Positions 10,068-19,279 of a DNA stretch of 64,000 bases are shown piece after piece. This DNA comes from Nakamurella flava (GTDB taxonomy: Bacteria > Actinomycetota > Actinomycetes > Mycobacteriales > Nakamurellaceae). Under the pieces are notes generated by a model. The model made no database searches. It was given only the letters and a program-made list of their open reading frames with translations, and had not been told where the DNA came from. The stretch is taken from contig NZ_SZZH01000001.1 in the NCBI RefSeq assembly GCF_005298075.1, forward strand, positions 930,001 through 994,000. The letters are read 5' to 3'. Position 1 is the stretch's first letter; each line of letters opens with the position of its first letter. The translations under genes were made by a program, and so were the position numbers.

Positions 10068-10334
10068 TCAGCTGCCCGACTCACCCCGACCGGTGGACTG
10101 CTGCAGTCGGTCGATGTGTTCGGAGGCCTGTGCCTTGGTCAGGTCGGCCGGGAGTTCCTCGCCGGCCTCGCGAGCGAGGGTGTCGAGGTAGCTGCGCTGG
10201 GGGCCGGTCATCGGTTCGTCGCCGGTCACCCAGTCGGCCGGGTCCTTGCTGGCGGAGTTGTCCGGGTCGGGGCCGGCGCCGCCGATGACGTCGTCGGAGT
10301 GGGAACCCTTGGCATCGGGAGAAGAGGTGCTCAT
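10068..10334 (-). CDS. DUF3072 domain protein
   Basis: An 88-aa soluble protein: an acidic, disordered N-terminus (MSTSSPDAKGSHSDD), then the DUF3072 core, recognisable from EPMTGPQRSYLDTLAREAGE and a Lys-rich helix with ASEHIDRLQQ. The function of DUF3072 is unknown; it is widespread as a short protein in high-GC bacteria. I start at the ATG at 10334, since upstream codons in the frame lack family similarity. Confidence 0.88.
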   Translation of the reverse strand: MSTSSPDAKGSHSDDVIGGAGPDPDNSASKDPADWVTGDEPMTGPQRSYLDTLAREAGEELPADLTKAQASEHIDRLQQSTGRGESGS

Positions 10335-10736
10335 GGCTCGGATCGTAGGGGCGGGCTCCGACAACGGGTTTCCCGTCGCTACGCGCAGCGGCTTGCCGAT
10401 GCCGGGTGGGTGCACCCGTCCGGCTCGCTGCTGAACCGGACGGGCGGGGCACGGGCGGATGTCGCAGCCGCGGTCGGCCTCCGTGCAGCAGCGGGCCGAC
10501 CGCGACTGCGTACCGCCTCACCCGTGCGGTCTGTACCCGGTCCGCGGGGGTAGATGCATCTCGAATCGGTGGGGTTCACCATCGTTCGACGGTCCTGTGA
10601 GGTGACACCCGGCGTCGTGAGGCAGAGATGAGGGCTGGGTCGGGACGGAGCGACACGTCCTGTGACCGACGATGAGCCATACGGCGGAGGTGGACAACCT
10701 ATCGAGTACTTGTCGGCGAAAATTCGTCACCGACGG
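10335..10736. other. Intergenic, no gene seen
   Basis: About 400 bp upstream of the DUF3072 gene. The frames I read have no domain, start signal or coupling. It must contain the DUF3072 promoter, but I could not single out a convincing -35/-10 pair on the minus strand. Confidence 0.5.
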
Positions 10737-10766
10737 TTGAAATGCCCGACTTTGGCTGCCTAGGCT
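10737..10766 (+). promoter_or_regulatory. Sigma-70-type promoter TTGAAA-18-TAGGCT
   Basis: TTGAAA at 10737-10742 and TAGGCT at 10761-10766 with an 18-bp spacer, close to the primary sigma consensus. It points at the hypothetical gene starting near 10813, giving a leader of about 40 nt, and supports that gene being real. Confidence 0.6.
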
Positions 10767-10812
10767 GATTCGGTATAGCGCCGGACGGCGCCGGATGCTC
10801 CCGGGGGCCGGC

Positions 10813-11226
10813 ATGGAATCCAGTGAACGCCGAAGGACCGCTCGGCTCATCGACGAGCTCATCGATGGCGCTCATCGACGATGTTCGAACCACCCCTTCC
10901 GGTTGCTGCTGCCCACCGGCGAGGTCATGAACATCCCTCCGCACGACCCACTGGTGCGCTGCGCGACGCTGGGACACGCCGGCTACTTCCTCACTCAGGT
11001 GGCTCCCTCCCTGGGGGCCTGGCCCGTGCCGACGCCGGCGCCGCCGCACGCCGACCTGCGGTGCTGGATGTCCCCGATGCCCGAGTGGACGGTGTTCACC
11101 ACCGCTGACGGCGCGAGGAAACCCGTTCCGCGGCCCCACTCGTGCACCCCGCTGTGGGCCGACCTCGCTCCCGACCGTCCGCGCCGTGCGGCCGGGCTGC
11201 CGTGGTCCCGGCTGACCAGGGACTGA
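10813..11226 (+). CDS. Hypothetical protein
   Basis: A 137-aa reading frame whose codons end mostly in G or C, like neighbouring genes. Visible features are a helical start (ESSERRRTARLIDELID), then RLLLPTGEVMNIPPHDPLVRC and four scattered Cys. No known domain is recognised. The start could also be the ATG at 10795. It has a good upstream promoter. A hypothetical but probably genuine gene; nothing suggests its role. Confidence 0.5.
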   Translation: MESSERRRTARLIDELIDGAHRRCSNHPFRLLLPTGEVMNIPPHDPLVRCATLGHAGYFLTQVAPSLGAWPVPTPAPPHADLRCWMSPMPEWTVFTTADGARKPVPRPHSCTPLWADLAPDRPRRAAGLPWSRLTRD

Positions 11227-11387
11227 GCGATCGGCGTCCCCCGTCCGCGACCCGGCAGTCCCGCCTCCGGCGGCAGCCACCCGTGAGTTCGACGGCCCGC
11301 CGTCACCGTCCGACCGACGGCGCCCGGTCGGTACATTGCGCCCATCAACCCTGATCGACCGATCACGGCGAAGGGCGGAACGCGGTC

Positions 11388-13727
11388 ATGACGGCCATCG
11401 ACCGGCTGCATTCCTGGTTCGACGCCCACGACCCGGGTGGCGTAGCGCGGGCCAAGGGCGTCAAGGCCGCGGTCGTCGTCACCGTCGGGTTGGCCACCGG
11501 TATCCTGCTCGACCAGACCGACATCGCCACGTTCGCCGCCTTCGGCGGTATCGCGCTGCTGCTGCTCACCGACCTCCCGGGCAACCGGTCCGCCCGGCTC
11601 GGTTCCTACCTTCTCCTCGCTGCGGTCGGGACGGTGTTGATCACCGTCGGCACCCTGGCCTCGACCACCGGTTGGCTGGCCGTCGTCAGCATGCTGGTCG
11701 TGGGCTTCGGTGTCCTGTTCAGCGGCGTGGTCAGTGCGGCCATCAACGGGGCCGGGCGAGCCGCCCTGCTGACCTACATCCTGCCGGTGTGCCTGACCGC
11801 CCCGCCGTCGGCCATCGGAGGGCGATTGACCGGTTGGGCACTGGCGGCGGCCCTGGCCATCCCGGCGGCCGTCTTCTGGTGGCCGCCCCGACAGCACGAG
11901 GCGCTGCGGACGGCGGCGGCCGACGCCTGCCGCGACCTGGGTCGCCGCATCCTGCGGACCGCGGGCGGCGGGAGCGGACCCGCCCCGTCCGCTCCCCCGT
12001 TCGCCGCGCCGGGAACGGAGCGGGACGAGCCGGACCCGGCGGCAGCGATCCGCCGTCTGCGGGAGACCTTCGGCCGCTCCGAGTCCCGGCCGGTCGGCCT
12101 GACCACGGGAAGTCGACTGCTCGGCCTGCTCGTCGACCGTCTGGCCTGGTTGAACACCGTGGTGGCAAGCCTGCCCGCGGATGTCGCACCGGGGAACCGT
12201 CCCGAGTGGGCGCGCCGCCTGGAACGGCGCTGTGGACAGGTCCTCCTGGCCTGCGACGACACCCTGGTCGCGGCGGGTACGCCCCGGGGCCCGGACGCCG
12301 TGGCCGCGCTGGACGCGGCCATCGAGAGCCTGGAGCAGGATCGGGTGGCCGCGGCGGCGTCCCGGCAGCTCCTGGCGATCGCCGCGCGTACCACGGAACG
12401 GTCGCCGGCCCTGCTGCACGAGCTCGCCCACACCTGCCTGCTGGCCGGGGCCACGGTGGCGGCGGCGGGTCGCGCCGATGCGCGCCCGACGTGGGACCGC
12501 ATCCTCGGGCGCAACAATCCGCCGGCGACCCTCACCCGGCGGGAGGCGGCTGGTCATCTGGCCCGGGGCCATCTCAGCGTCCGGTCGGTGTGGTTCCAGA
12601 ACAGCCTGCGCGGTGCCCTCGGCCTGGCGCTGGCCGTGCTGCTGGCCGAGGTCACCCATGTCTCACACGGCTTCTGGGTCGTGCTCGGAGCGTTGACCGT
12701 GCTGCGGACGACCGCGGTCAACACCGGCTCGACGGCCGTGCGCGCCCTGGGGGGCACGGTCCTGGGCTTCCTGCTGGGCACCGCGGTGCTGGTGGTGATC
12801 GGGAGCCATCCGGTGGGCCTGTGGATCCTGTTGCCGGTCACCATCGCCCTCGCCGGGTGCCTGCCCACCATGGTGTCGTTCGTCGCTGGCCAGACCGCGT
12901 TCACGGTGCTGGTGATGGTGCTGTTCAACATCGTGGTGCCGGTCGGGTGGTCGATCGGTCTGGTCCGCATCGAGGACGTGCTGATCGGCGCGGCCGCGGC
13001 GGTGGTCTGCGCACTTCTGTGGCCGCACGGCGCCGCGGGTGAAGTGCGTCGGTCGCTCGCCGACGCCTATCGCACGGCGGCGGCGGCCCTGATGGCGGCG
13101 GTGCAGACGATGGGGGCGCCGCCCGACCTGGCGCGGACCGTTCGGAACGGGTCGATCGCGCCGGTGCCGTGGACACCCGAGCAGACGCTGGCGGCGGAAG
13201 CGGCTGCGCGCCTGGACGACGCCGTCCGCCAGTACCTCGGCGACCACGGTGCGCGACGTCTGCCGGTCGAGCAGGTCACCCTGGCGGCCAACGCCGCCAA
13301 CCGGTTGCGGTTGACCGCCGGCGCGATCCTCAGCGGAGCCGATCATCCGGGCGTGCGGCCCCTGCCGGAGGTCGTCCGCCCCCTGTGGGCCACCCTCCGG
13401 GACATCGCCGACAGCCAGCGTCAGTGGTTCGAGGACCGGGCGGCGGACATCGCGGGGGGCCCGCACGCGCGTCGGACAGCGGCCGGGGACGCTCTGCCAC
13501 CCGTGGCCGACGCGATGCCGGCCCGGGCCGAACGGACGGTGCTGTCGGCGGTCCGTCGTCATCCCGCCCTGCTGGACGACGAGACGCTGTGGCGCCCGGT
13601 GTGTGGGTTGTGGTGGACGGCGCTGTTCCTGGACGACGCATCGCGCCTGCAGGACAGGCTCGGGGGGAACCGGCCGGGGCTCGTCAGCTCCGACGGATCC
13701 GTTCGGCGGCCCGCGCCGCAGCGATGA
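11388..13727 (+). CDS. FUSC-family membrane protein (putative aromatic-compound exporter)
   Basis: A 779-aa protein with the duplicated FUSC layout: a first block of about five to six transmembrane helices (residues 20-170), a cytosolic linker of about 230 residues, then a second block (about 405-545) containing SHGFWVVLGALTVLR, the phrase typical of FUSC/YccS/AaeB proteins, and a cytosolic C-terminal domain. The family includes exporters of aromatic acids; the substrate here is unknown. Its 3' end overlaps the convergent zinc-finger-like gene by 44 nt. Confidence 0.88.
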   Translation: MTAIDRLHSWFDAHDPGGVARAKGVKAAVVVTVGLATGILLDQTDIATFAAFGGIALLLLTDLPGNRSARLGSYLLLAAVGTVLITVGTLASTTGWLAVVSMLVVGFGVLFSGVVSAAINGAGRAALLTYILPVCLTAPPSAIGGRLTGWALAAALAIPAAVFWWPPRQHEALRTAAADACRDLGRRILRTAGGGSGPAPSAPPFAAPGTERDEPDPAAAIRRLRETFGRSESRPVGLTTGSRLLGLLVDRLAWLNTVVASLPADVAPGNRPEWARRLERRCGQVLLACDDTLVAAGTPRGPDAVAALDAAIESLEQDRVAAAASRQLLAIAARTTERSPALLHELAHTCLLAGATVAAAGRADARPTWDRILGRNNPPATLTRREAAGHLARGHLSVRSVWFQNSLRGALGLALAVLLAEVTHVSHGFWVVLGALTVLRTTAVNTGSTAVRALGGTVLGFLLGTAVLVVIGSHPVGLWILLPVTIALAGCLPTMVSFVAGQTAFTVLVMVLFNIVVPVGWSIGLVRIEDVLIGAAAAVVCALLWPHGAAGEVRRSLADAYRTAAAALMAAVQTMGAPPDLARTVRNGSIAPVPWTPEQTLAAEAAARLDDAVRQYLGDHGARRLPVEQVTLAANAANRLRLTAGAILSGADHPGVRPLPEVVRPLWATLRDIADSQRQWFEDRAADIAGGPHARRTAAGDALPPVADAMPARAERTVLSAVRRHPALLDDETLWRPVCGLWWTALFLDDASRLQDRLGGNRPGLVSSDGSVRRPAPQR

Positions 13728-14100
13728 GTTCCCCGACCAGCAGATGCATCTCGGACACCGATGCCTTCTCCGCGAGGGCGGTGGCTACATCCTCGGCGGC
13801 ACACCGCACCTGGAAGAGCCGGTCGGCCAGGTCGTCGCGTTCGGCCGCGCTCAGGACCACGGCGTCGGTCGGCAGACCACCCCGCTGCAACGCCGACCGG
13901 TGCTCGTAGGCGCGTTGCCGGCAGGACTGCGCGCAGTACATGCGGGGCCGCCCCACGCCGCCGTGGCCGTTGCCGAGTTCCCGGCCGCACCACTGGCACC
14001 GGACCGGGGCACGGCCGTTCACACCGGTGCGGGTCACCGGCCCGCCGTCGGCCGTCACCCCGGTGGGGGCCGGGGGGCTGATCGTGGCGGTCTGGGCCAT
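13684..14100 (-). CDS. Small zinc-finger-like protein
   Basis: A 138-aa protein with a four-Cys cluster at about residues 35-59 (CQWCGREL, then YCAQSCRQRAYEHR), resembling a short zinc ribbon whose CRQRAYEHR end is seen in many actinobacterial hypothetical proteins. A helical C-terminus rich in Ala and Glu follows (DDLADRLFQVRCAAEDVATALAE). It may bind nucleic acid, but no target is evident. The ATG has TAGGGT 6 nt upstream, a leaderless arrangement. Its last 14 codons lie antisense to the end of the FUSC gene. Confidence 0.7.
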   Translation of the reverse strand: MAQTATISPPAPTGVTADGGPVTRTGVNGRAPVRCQWCGRELGNGHGGVGRPRMYCAQSCRQRAYEHRSALQRGGLPTDAVVLSAAERDDLADRLFQVRCAAEDVATALAEKASVSEMHLLVGELIAAARAAERIRRS

Positions 14101-14106
14101 GGCCGG

Positions 14107-14112
14107 ACCCTA
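14107..14112 (-). promoter_or_regulatory. -10 element TAGGGT for a leaderless transcript
   Basis: TAGGGT on the minus strand, 6 nt before the ATG at 14100, with no Shine-Dalgarno site. No -35 resembling TTGACA is evident at 16-18 bp. Confidence 0.5.
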
Positions 14113-14262
14113 ACGTGTACGGCCGATCGAGGGGCGGGGGCACGCCGACCCCGTCCGGGAGAGGCGGGCAACGGTGGTCGCGGTCGGTCATCGGCGCTCT
14201 GGCAGACTGCGCCGCAGGAGCGCGGGACGCAGTGGCGTCCTGTCGGGGAGCGGGGGACGTCC

Positions 14263-15018
14263 GTGAAGTACCTGGAGGGACATCGTCCCCGGGCCATCGC
14301 GCACCGGGGTTGGCACATCGGTGACCTCGCGGGCCGGGAGAACACCCTGGCCGCGTTCCAGCGGGCTTGGGACGAGGGCTACCGCTACCTGGAGACCGAC
14401 GTCCACGCCACCGCGGACGGCGTCCTGGTGGCCTTCCACGACGCCACCCTGGACCGGGTCACCGACGGGTCGGGGCCGATCGCCCGACGCCGTTTCGACG
14501 AGCTCCGCGACGTGCGGGTGCGGGGCGTGGACCCGTTGCCGCGGATGGACGAGCTGCTGGCGGCGTTGCCGGACGCGCGGTTCCTCATCGACGCGAAGGC
14601 GCCCGGGGCGGTGGGGCCGCTGCTGGACCTCCTCCGCGACGCCGACGCCGGGTCGCGGGTGTGCGTCGGCTCGTTCTCCGATCGGCGGCTCGCCGCCCTG
14701 CGGGCCGCCCTCGGCCCGGACGTCGCCAGCTGCCTGTCCCCGCGGGAGGTCTTCGCGCTCGCCCGGGCCGCGGCGGTCGGGCGCTCGATCAGCACCCTGG
14801 CGGTGTCCGCGCAGGTGCCGCCGTCGGTGCGGGGCATCCCGGTGATCACCCCACGGTTCGTGGAAGCCGCGCACGCCGGCGGTCTCGAGGTGCACGCGTG
14901 GACGATCGACGACCCGGCGGCGATGGGCAACCTGCTGGACATCGGCGTGGACGGCATCATGACCGACCGTCCGGAGGTGTTGCGGGATCTGCTGCAACAG
15001 CGGGGCAGCTGGCGGTGA
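14263..15018 (+). CDS. Glycerophosphodiester phosphodiesterase family protein
   Basis: A 251-aa GDPD TIM-barrel enzyme, expected to hydrolyse glycerophosphodiesters to glycerol-3-phosphate and an alcohol. Signatures: AHRGW at residues 13-17, NTLAAFQRA, the metal-binding ETDVHATADGVLVAFHD with Glu-Thr-Asp and the second His, and the C-terminal VHAWTIDDPAAM plus GVDGIMTDRP. There is no signal peptide, so it acts in the cytosol on recycled lipid head groups. The GTG at 14263 follows a GGGGAGCGGGGGA purine run. The thymidine kinase gene follows after 22 bp, probably in the same transcript. Confidence 0.93.
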   Translation: MKYLEGHRPRAIAHRGWHIGDLAGRENTLAAFQRAWDEGYRYLETDVHATADGVLVAFHDATLDRVTDGSGPIARRRFDELRDVRVRGVDPLPRMDELLAALPDARFLIDAKAPGAVGPLLDLLRDADAGSRVCVGSFSDRRLAALRAALGPDVASCLSPREVFALARAAAVGRSISTLAVSAQVPPSVRGIPVITPRFVEAAHAGGLEVHAWTIDDPAAMGNLLDIGVDGIMTDRPEVLRDLLQQRGSWR

Positions 15019-15040
15019 CCGTCGCGGTGGTGCGTCGCGG

Positions 15041-15754
15041 ATGACGAGGCGGCGACGGGGGGACGGGTCGGTCCGGTTCTTCCACGGACCGATGAACTGC
15101 GGCAAGTCGACGATGGCCCTACAGGTGGACTACAACCAGCGACTCCAGGGCCGGCGGGGGGTGCTGCTGACCCGGCTGGACCGGTCCGGTGGCCCGCAGG
15201 TGACCTCGCGGCTGGGTCTGGACCGCCCCGCGGTGGAGGTCGGCGACGACGACGACCTGCGGCAGCTCGTCCCCGACGTCGTGCGGCGTGAGGGCCCCGG
15301 CTCGGGGACGGGGGGACCCGACGGTGCGGACTACGTGGTGGTCGACGAAGCCCAGTTCTTCTCCCCCGCGCACATCGACCAGCTCGCCGAGCTGGCCGAC
15401 CGGCACGGCACCGACTGCCACGTCTTCGGTCTGGCGACCGATTTCCGGGGTCTGCTGTTCCCGGCGTCGGCGCGGCTGTTCGAGATCGCCGACGCGGTGA
15501 CCGCCATCCCGGTCGAGGTGTTGTGCTGGTGCGGTCGCCCGGCCCGGTTCAATGCGCGTGTCGTTGATCACCGTCGGGTGTTGACCGGCAGCACCGTCGT
15601 CCTGGGCGACACCACGGACGAGCCGGCCGATGCCGGGCTCTTCGACGGCGAGGACGTGTCCGGTCCGGTGGCGTCCGGGGGCCACTACCAGGTGCTCTGC
15701 CGTCGTCACCACCGCGACGGGCGTCTCGGACCCGACGCCGACCCACCGACCTGA
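15041..15754 (+). CDS. tdk: Thymidine kinase
   Basis: Phosphorylates thymidine to dTMP in the pyrimidine salvage pathway. The P-loop GPMNCGKST is at residues 16-24, the Walker-B-like catalytic region is VVVDEAQFF at about 99-107 with the Glu base, and the lid or zinc region includes LCWCGRPARFNAR at about 165. A second metal-binding half is near the C-terminus (VLCRRHH). At 237 aa it is slightly longer than the common 190-220, through an inserted stretch at 82-97 (EGPGSGTGGPD). The start lacks a clear ribosome-binding site and lies 22 bp after the GDPD stop, consistent with coupling. Confidence 0.95.
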   Translation: MTRRRRGDGSVRFFHGPMNCGKSTMALQVDYNQRLQGRRGVLLTRLDRSGGPQVTSRLGLDRPAVEVGDDDDLRQLVPDVVRREGPGSGTGGPDGADYVVVDEAQFFSPAHIDQLAELADRHGTDCHVFGLATDFRGLLFPASARLFEIADAVTAIPVEVLCWCGRPARFNARVVDHRRVLTGSTVVLGDTTDEPADAGLFDGEDVSGPVASGGHYQVLCRRHHRDGRLGPDADPPT

Positions 15755-16138
15755 CCTTCACGCACGGGAGACCGGGGCGGCGCCGGCCCTGCATCCACCC
15801 GGCCGGGTGGCGCGGTACCGCAGACGTGTTCGGACCTGTCACACTACGAGCGGTGCCGCACAGGGGTGGGGAGCGGCATCCGGACCCTGCTTGTCGGGAC
15901 CGCGGACGGGGAACTTCTCGGTGGAGGCCACCAGAGCCTCACTCGTGCGTCTGTTCTGCTGCGTCGCCGGGCCTGCGCTCCTCCCGGGGAGCGGACAGGC
16001 CGGGCCGTCGCCGGGAACGAATGGCATGGTCCCAGCGTTACTCACCGGTAGCGGTACCTACGGTTCCGCGCGCCGGTCGGCATCAGACCGGCATCACCCG
16101 CTTCGTGCGGGATGTACCGCAACAGAGGAAGGAACGAC
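15755..16138. other. Leader region of rbpA, no gene seen
   Basis: 384 bp between the tdk stop and rbpA. No frame has recognisable protein content. It contains a SigR/SigH-type promoter (16014-16039) and then a leader of roughly 95 nt ending in the rbpA ribosome-binding site. Confidence 0.55.
16014..16039 (+). promoter_or_regulatory. SigR/SigH-type promoter GGAAC-18-GTT
   Basis: GGAAC at 16014-16018 and GTT at 16037-16039 with an 18-bp spacer, matching the GGAAY-N18-19-GTT consensus of thiol-oxidative-stress ECF sigma factors in actinobacteria. In Streptomyces, rbpA belongs to the SigR regulon, so the location is what the family predicts. Confidence 0.65.
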
Positions 16139-16480
16139 ATGGCTGACCGTGTCCTGCGCGGCAGCCGCCTCGGCGCCACCAGCTACGAGGCGGATCGCAA
16201 TCATGACCTGGCGCCCCGCCGGTCCGCGACCTACCGCTGCCCGCGTGATCATGAATTCGTCGTGCCGATGGCGGACGACGCCGAGGTGCCCGCGGTGTGG
16301 GATTGCCGTATGCATGGCCAGCAGTCGACGCTCGTCGACGGTTCCGCGCCCGAGGGCAAGGCGGTCAAGCCGCCGCGCACGCACTGGGACATGCTGCTCG
16401 AGCGTCGCTCCATCGAGGAACTCGAGGAGATCCTCAATGAGCGGCTGAACGAGCTCAAGAGCCGCCGCACCGCCAGCTGA
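16139..16480 (+). CDS. rbpA: RNA polymerase-binding protein RbpA
   Basis: Actinobacterial RNA polymerase accessory factor that binds the beta-prime subunit and group I/II sigma factors, stabilises open complexes and affects rifampicin response. At 113 aa it has the whole architecture: an N-terminal tail with GSRLGATSYEAD, the core with metal-ligand-type residues Cys34, His38, Cys56 and His59, the basic linker (KAVKPPRTHWDML) and the sigma-interaction helices (ERRSIEELEEILNERLNELK). The start at 16139 is fixed by AGGAAGGAA just upstream. It faces ppm1 across a shared hairpin terminator, as rbpA faces ppm1 in mycobacteria. Confidence 0.98.
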   Translation: MADRVLRGSRLGATSYEADRNHDLAPRRSATYRCPRDHEFVVPMADDAEVPAVWDCRMHGQQSTLVDGSAPEGKAVKPPRTHWDMLLERRSIEELEEILNERLNELKSRRTAS

Positions 16481-16508
16481 CACCAGCTGCTCGGCCCGCG
16501 AACAACGA

Positions 16509-16541
16509 CCGCCCCCGGACCCGTCAGGGTTCCGGGGGCGG
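16509..16541. terminator. GC-rich bidirectional terminator hairpin
   Basis: CCGCCCCCGGA (16509-16519) pairs perfectly with TCCGGGGGCGG (16531-16541) around an 11-nt loop. It lies between the convergent ends of rbpA and ppm1. There is no U-tract, as is usual in high-GC actinobacteria. Confidence 0.7.
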
Positions 16542-16563
16542 CGGCGTTCATGGGCCGTTTCGA

Positions 16564-17394
16564 TCAGTGGGTGGCGGACCGCTGGTCGCTGTCCGGAGCC
16601 GCGATCGGCTGCGAGCGACGGCCGACCAGCGAGCGCATCTGGCTCCACCGCTTCTGCGCACCCCAGACCGTGACCTTCAGCAGCGCCTCGCGCACGATGT
16701 TGCCGCTCATCTTCGAGGTGCCGATCTCGCGCTCGGTGAACGTGATGGGGACCTCGACGACCCGGAAGCCCTTGTTCAAGGCCCGCCAGGCCAGGTCGAC
16801 CTGGAAGCAGTAGCCGTGCGATTCGACTGCGGCCAGGTCGAAGCTGCGGAGCACCTCGGCGCGGAAAGCGCGGTATCCACCGGTGATGTCGTGCACGTGG
16901 ACGCCCAGGGCCAGCCGCGAGTAGATGTTGCCGCCGCGGGAGAGCACCTCACGATGCTTGGGCCAGTTGACGACCGACCCGCCGGGGACGTACCGCGATC
17001 CGAGGACGAGGTCGGCGTGGTCCAGGGCCCCGAGCAGGCGGGGCAGCTGCTCGGGGGCGTGCGAGCCGTCGGCGTCCATCTCGACCAGGACGTCGTAGCC
17101 GCGCTCCAGCCCCCAGCCGAAGCCGGCCACGTAGGCCGCGCCCAGCCCGGCCTTCTCGGTGCGGTGCAGCACGTGGATGCGCTCGTCGGCGGCGGAGCGT
17201 TCGTCGGCGTAGGCACCGGTGCCGTCCGGGCTGCCGTCGTCGACGACGAGGACCGAGGTGGTGGGCACGGCGGCGAGGAGCCGGTCCAGGATCCGGGGCA
17301 GGTTCTCGCGCTCCTGGTAGGTCGGGATGATCACCAGGACCTTGCGGTCCGCGGCGGTGTCGGCGGACCGACCCGCGGTGTGCTCGGACGTCAC
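16564..17394 (-). CDS. ppm1: Polyprenol monophosphomannose synthase (GT2)
   Basis: Transfers mannose from GDP-mannose to polyprenyl phosphate, supplying the membrane mannose donor for lipoglycans and protein O-mannosylation. The GT2 fold is clear: [15 protein letters not shown] near the N-terminus, [11 protein letters not shown], the metal-binding [14 protein letters not shown] at about 110-123, and [17 protein letters not shown] after it. At 276 aa there are no C-terminal membrane helices, as in the catalytic domain of mycobacterial Ppm1. The GTG start shares its G with the TAG stop of lnt (TAGTG), with AAGGAG 5 nt upstream of the GTG, so the pair is strongly coupled. Confidence 0.95.
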   Translation of the reverse strand: MTSEHTAGRSADTAADRKVLVIIPTYQERENLPRILDRLLAAVPTTSVLVVDDGSPDGTGAYADERSAADERIHVLHRTEKAGLGAAYVAGFGWGLERGYDVLVEMDADGSHAPEQLPRLLGALDHADLVLGSRYVPGGSVVNWPKHREVLSRGGNIYSRLALGVHVHDITGGYRAFRAEVLRSFDLAAVESHGYCFQVDLAWRALNKGFRVVEVPITFTEREIGTSKMSGNIVREALLKVTVWGAQKRWSQMRSLVGRRSQPIAAPDSDQRSATH

Positions 17395-19220
17395 TACTGC
17401 TCCTTCGTCGTTCTCGCGGCATCCGTCGTCGTCACGGCGCTCGTCGTCCGGTCACCGGTCGACTGCTTCCGTGCGGAGGACGGTGTCCTCCCGGCGGGAC
17501 GGGCGGCGGACCGCGCCATCGCGAATCCGAGCAACAGAACCACCGCGGCGCTGACGGTCAGGCTCCACTCCACCCCGTTCCCGAGCACCGTACCGGGTGT
17601 GGTGCGGGTCAGTAACGGAACGGTGGGTGTGAGATAACCGGGTGTGAACAGACCGATGGTGGATTCGACCGATCCGTCCGGTCTGATGACGGCCGATACC
17701 CCACTCGTGGCGACGACGAGCACTTCGCGTCCATGTTCGACGGCGCGGATCCGGCTCATCGCCTGCTGCTGGTAGGTCTCGTCGGTGTAGCCGAAGGTCG
17801 CGTTGTTGGTCTGCACGACGAGCACCTGGGCGCCGCCGTCGACGACGTCGCGGACGAGGTCGTCGTAGACCACCTCGAAGCAGATGACGTCCCCGACCGG
17901 GACGCCGGCGACGTCGAGGTTGCCGGGCCGGTCCCCCGGCAGGAAGTAGCCGGCCCGGTCGACCCAGGCGCTGAAGATGCGGAAGAACGAGCGGTACGGC
18001 ATGTACTCGGCGAACGGCACGGGATGCCGCTTGTCGTAGAAGGCGCCGGGACCGGTCACCGGGTCCCAGACGATGCCGCGGTTGTAAAAACCGTCGGTCG
18101 CCTTGGTCCCATTCTGCACCACCGCGCCGACCAGGATCGGCACACCGATGTCGCGGGCGGCCGAGGAGATCATCTCCGCGGCGATCGGGTCGCGGTAGGG
18201 ATCGATGTCGGAGGAGTTCTCGGGCCACAGGACGAGCCGCGGCGCCGGTGACGTGCCGGCCCGGACGGCGGCGGCCAGTTCGTGGGTGCGTTCGGCGTGC
18301 ATGCTCGTGACCTGCCGGCGGGTCGCGTTGAAGTCCAGGCCCGGCTCGGGGACGTTGCCCTGGACGACGGCGATGACGTCCTGCGGGGCAGCGGCGATCT
18401 CGGCGGCGTCGACCATCGTCAGCCGTCCGGCCAGACCCACCGACCCGACCAGCACCAGCAGCACCGATCCGGCGACGACGCGCCGGCGCAGCAGGCACCA
18501 GGCCGCCGAACGATCGACGCCCGGCCCGAACAGCGCGGACGCGGCGACCAGGGGAACGGTCAGCGCGAAACCGGCCAGCGCGGTCAGGAAGGCCAGGCCG
18601 GCCGATCCGAGCAGGGACGCCGACGGCAGCAGCGGGCCATCGGCCTGCGTGAACGCCAGCCCGGCCCAGGGGAAACCACCGAACGGGAACCGGCCCCGCA
18701 GCGTCTCACCGGCCACCCACAGCGCGGCCGCGAGCACCGGGTACAGCCAGGCCCGTAGTGGCCCCGGCGTCAGGGGGCCCACCGGGTCCAGGACGCGCCG
18801 GGACAGGTGCAGCCGGGACGCGACGGCCAGCGCGCCACCGACCAGCGCCGTCAGCAGCGCCTCGGCGATCGACAGGGCGTAGGAGATGGGTCCGACGTAG
18901 ACCCCGGTCCACGACAGCAGCGGCACGTAGAAGAACAACCCGAAGACCAGACCCAGCCCTAGCCCCGGTCCGAGCCGGCGACCCCAGGTGACCAGCCCGA
19001 ACAGCGCCAAGCCCAGGGGGGCCAGCCACCACCGGGTGGACGGGGCGAAGGCGTCGTTGACGGCGTACCCGCCGACCGCCGCGCCGAGGATGCGCAGTCC
19101 TCCGCTGCCCCGCAGCGCCCGCGCCCGGTCCGCCCATCGGGTACGTCGCGGCCGCCGGGTCCCATCGGAGACGGGCGGAACGGCATCACCGGCGACCGGC
19201 GGCGGGGACGAGAGGACCAC
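17394..19220 (-). CDS. lnt: Apolipoprotein N-acyltransferase
   Basis: N-acylates the lipoprotein N-terminal cysteine; an integral membrane enzyme of the nitrilase superfamily. The first 280 residues of 608 hold about eight hydrophobic helices, followed by the extracytoplasmic nitrilase domain. The catalytic Glu-Lys-Cys set is visible as [23 protein letters not shown] and [11 protein letters not shown]. The last transmembrane helix is near residue 565, before a Ser/Arg/Thr-rich tail. The start is taken at the GTG at 19220 because TACCCT sits 6 nt before it and upstream codons have no family content. In mycobacteria the same two activities are fused in Ppm1; here they are separate but overlapping genes. 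Confidence 0.93.
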   Translation of the reverse strand: MVLSSPPPVAGDAVPPVSDGTRRPRRTRWADRARALRGSGGLRILGAAVGGYAVNDAFAPSTRWWLAPLGLALFGLVTWGRRLGPGLGLGLVFGLFFYVPLLSWTGVYVGPISYALSIAEALLTALVGGALAVASRLHLSRRVLDPVGPLTPGPLRAWLYPVLAAALWVAGETLRGRFPFGGFPWAGLAFTQADGPLLPSASLLGSAGLAFLTALAGFALTVPLVAASALFGPGVDRSAAWCLLRRRVVAGSVLLVLVGSVGLAGRLTMVDAAEIAAAPQDVIAVVQGNVPEPGLDFNATRRQVTSMHAERTHELAAAVRAGTSPAPRLVLWPENSSDIDPYRDPIAAEMISSAARDIGVPILVGAVVQNGTKATDGFYNRGIVWDPVTGPGAFYDKRHPVPFAEYMPYRSFFRIFSAWVDRAGYFLPGDRPGNLDVAGVPVGDVICFEVVYDDLVRDVVDGGAQVLVVQTNNATFGYTDETYQQQAMSRIRAVEHGREVLVVATSGVSAVIRPDGSVESTIGLFTPGYLTPTVPLLTRTTPGTVLGNGVEWSLTVSAAVVLLLGFAMARSAARPAGRTPSSARKQSTGDRTTSAVTTTDAARTTKEQ

Positions 19221-19279
19221 CGGACCAGGGTAGGTGGCGGACGGGCGGGCACCGTCCGGTCCGCCGCCGGCGGGCCGAT

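Noticed and set aside
10379-10600. Short open frames on both strands between DUF3072 and the hypothetical gene
   Set aside because: Arg/Pro/Ser-rich compositions, no ribosome-binding site or coupling, and they overlap each other.
14188-15105. 305-codon frame antisense to the GDPD gene
   Set aside because: Mirror of a clear GDPD TIM barrel; no motifs of its own.
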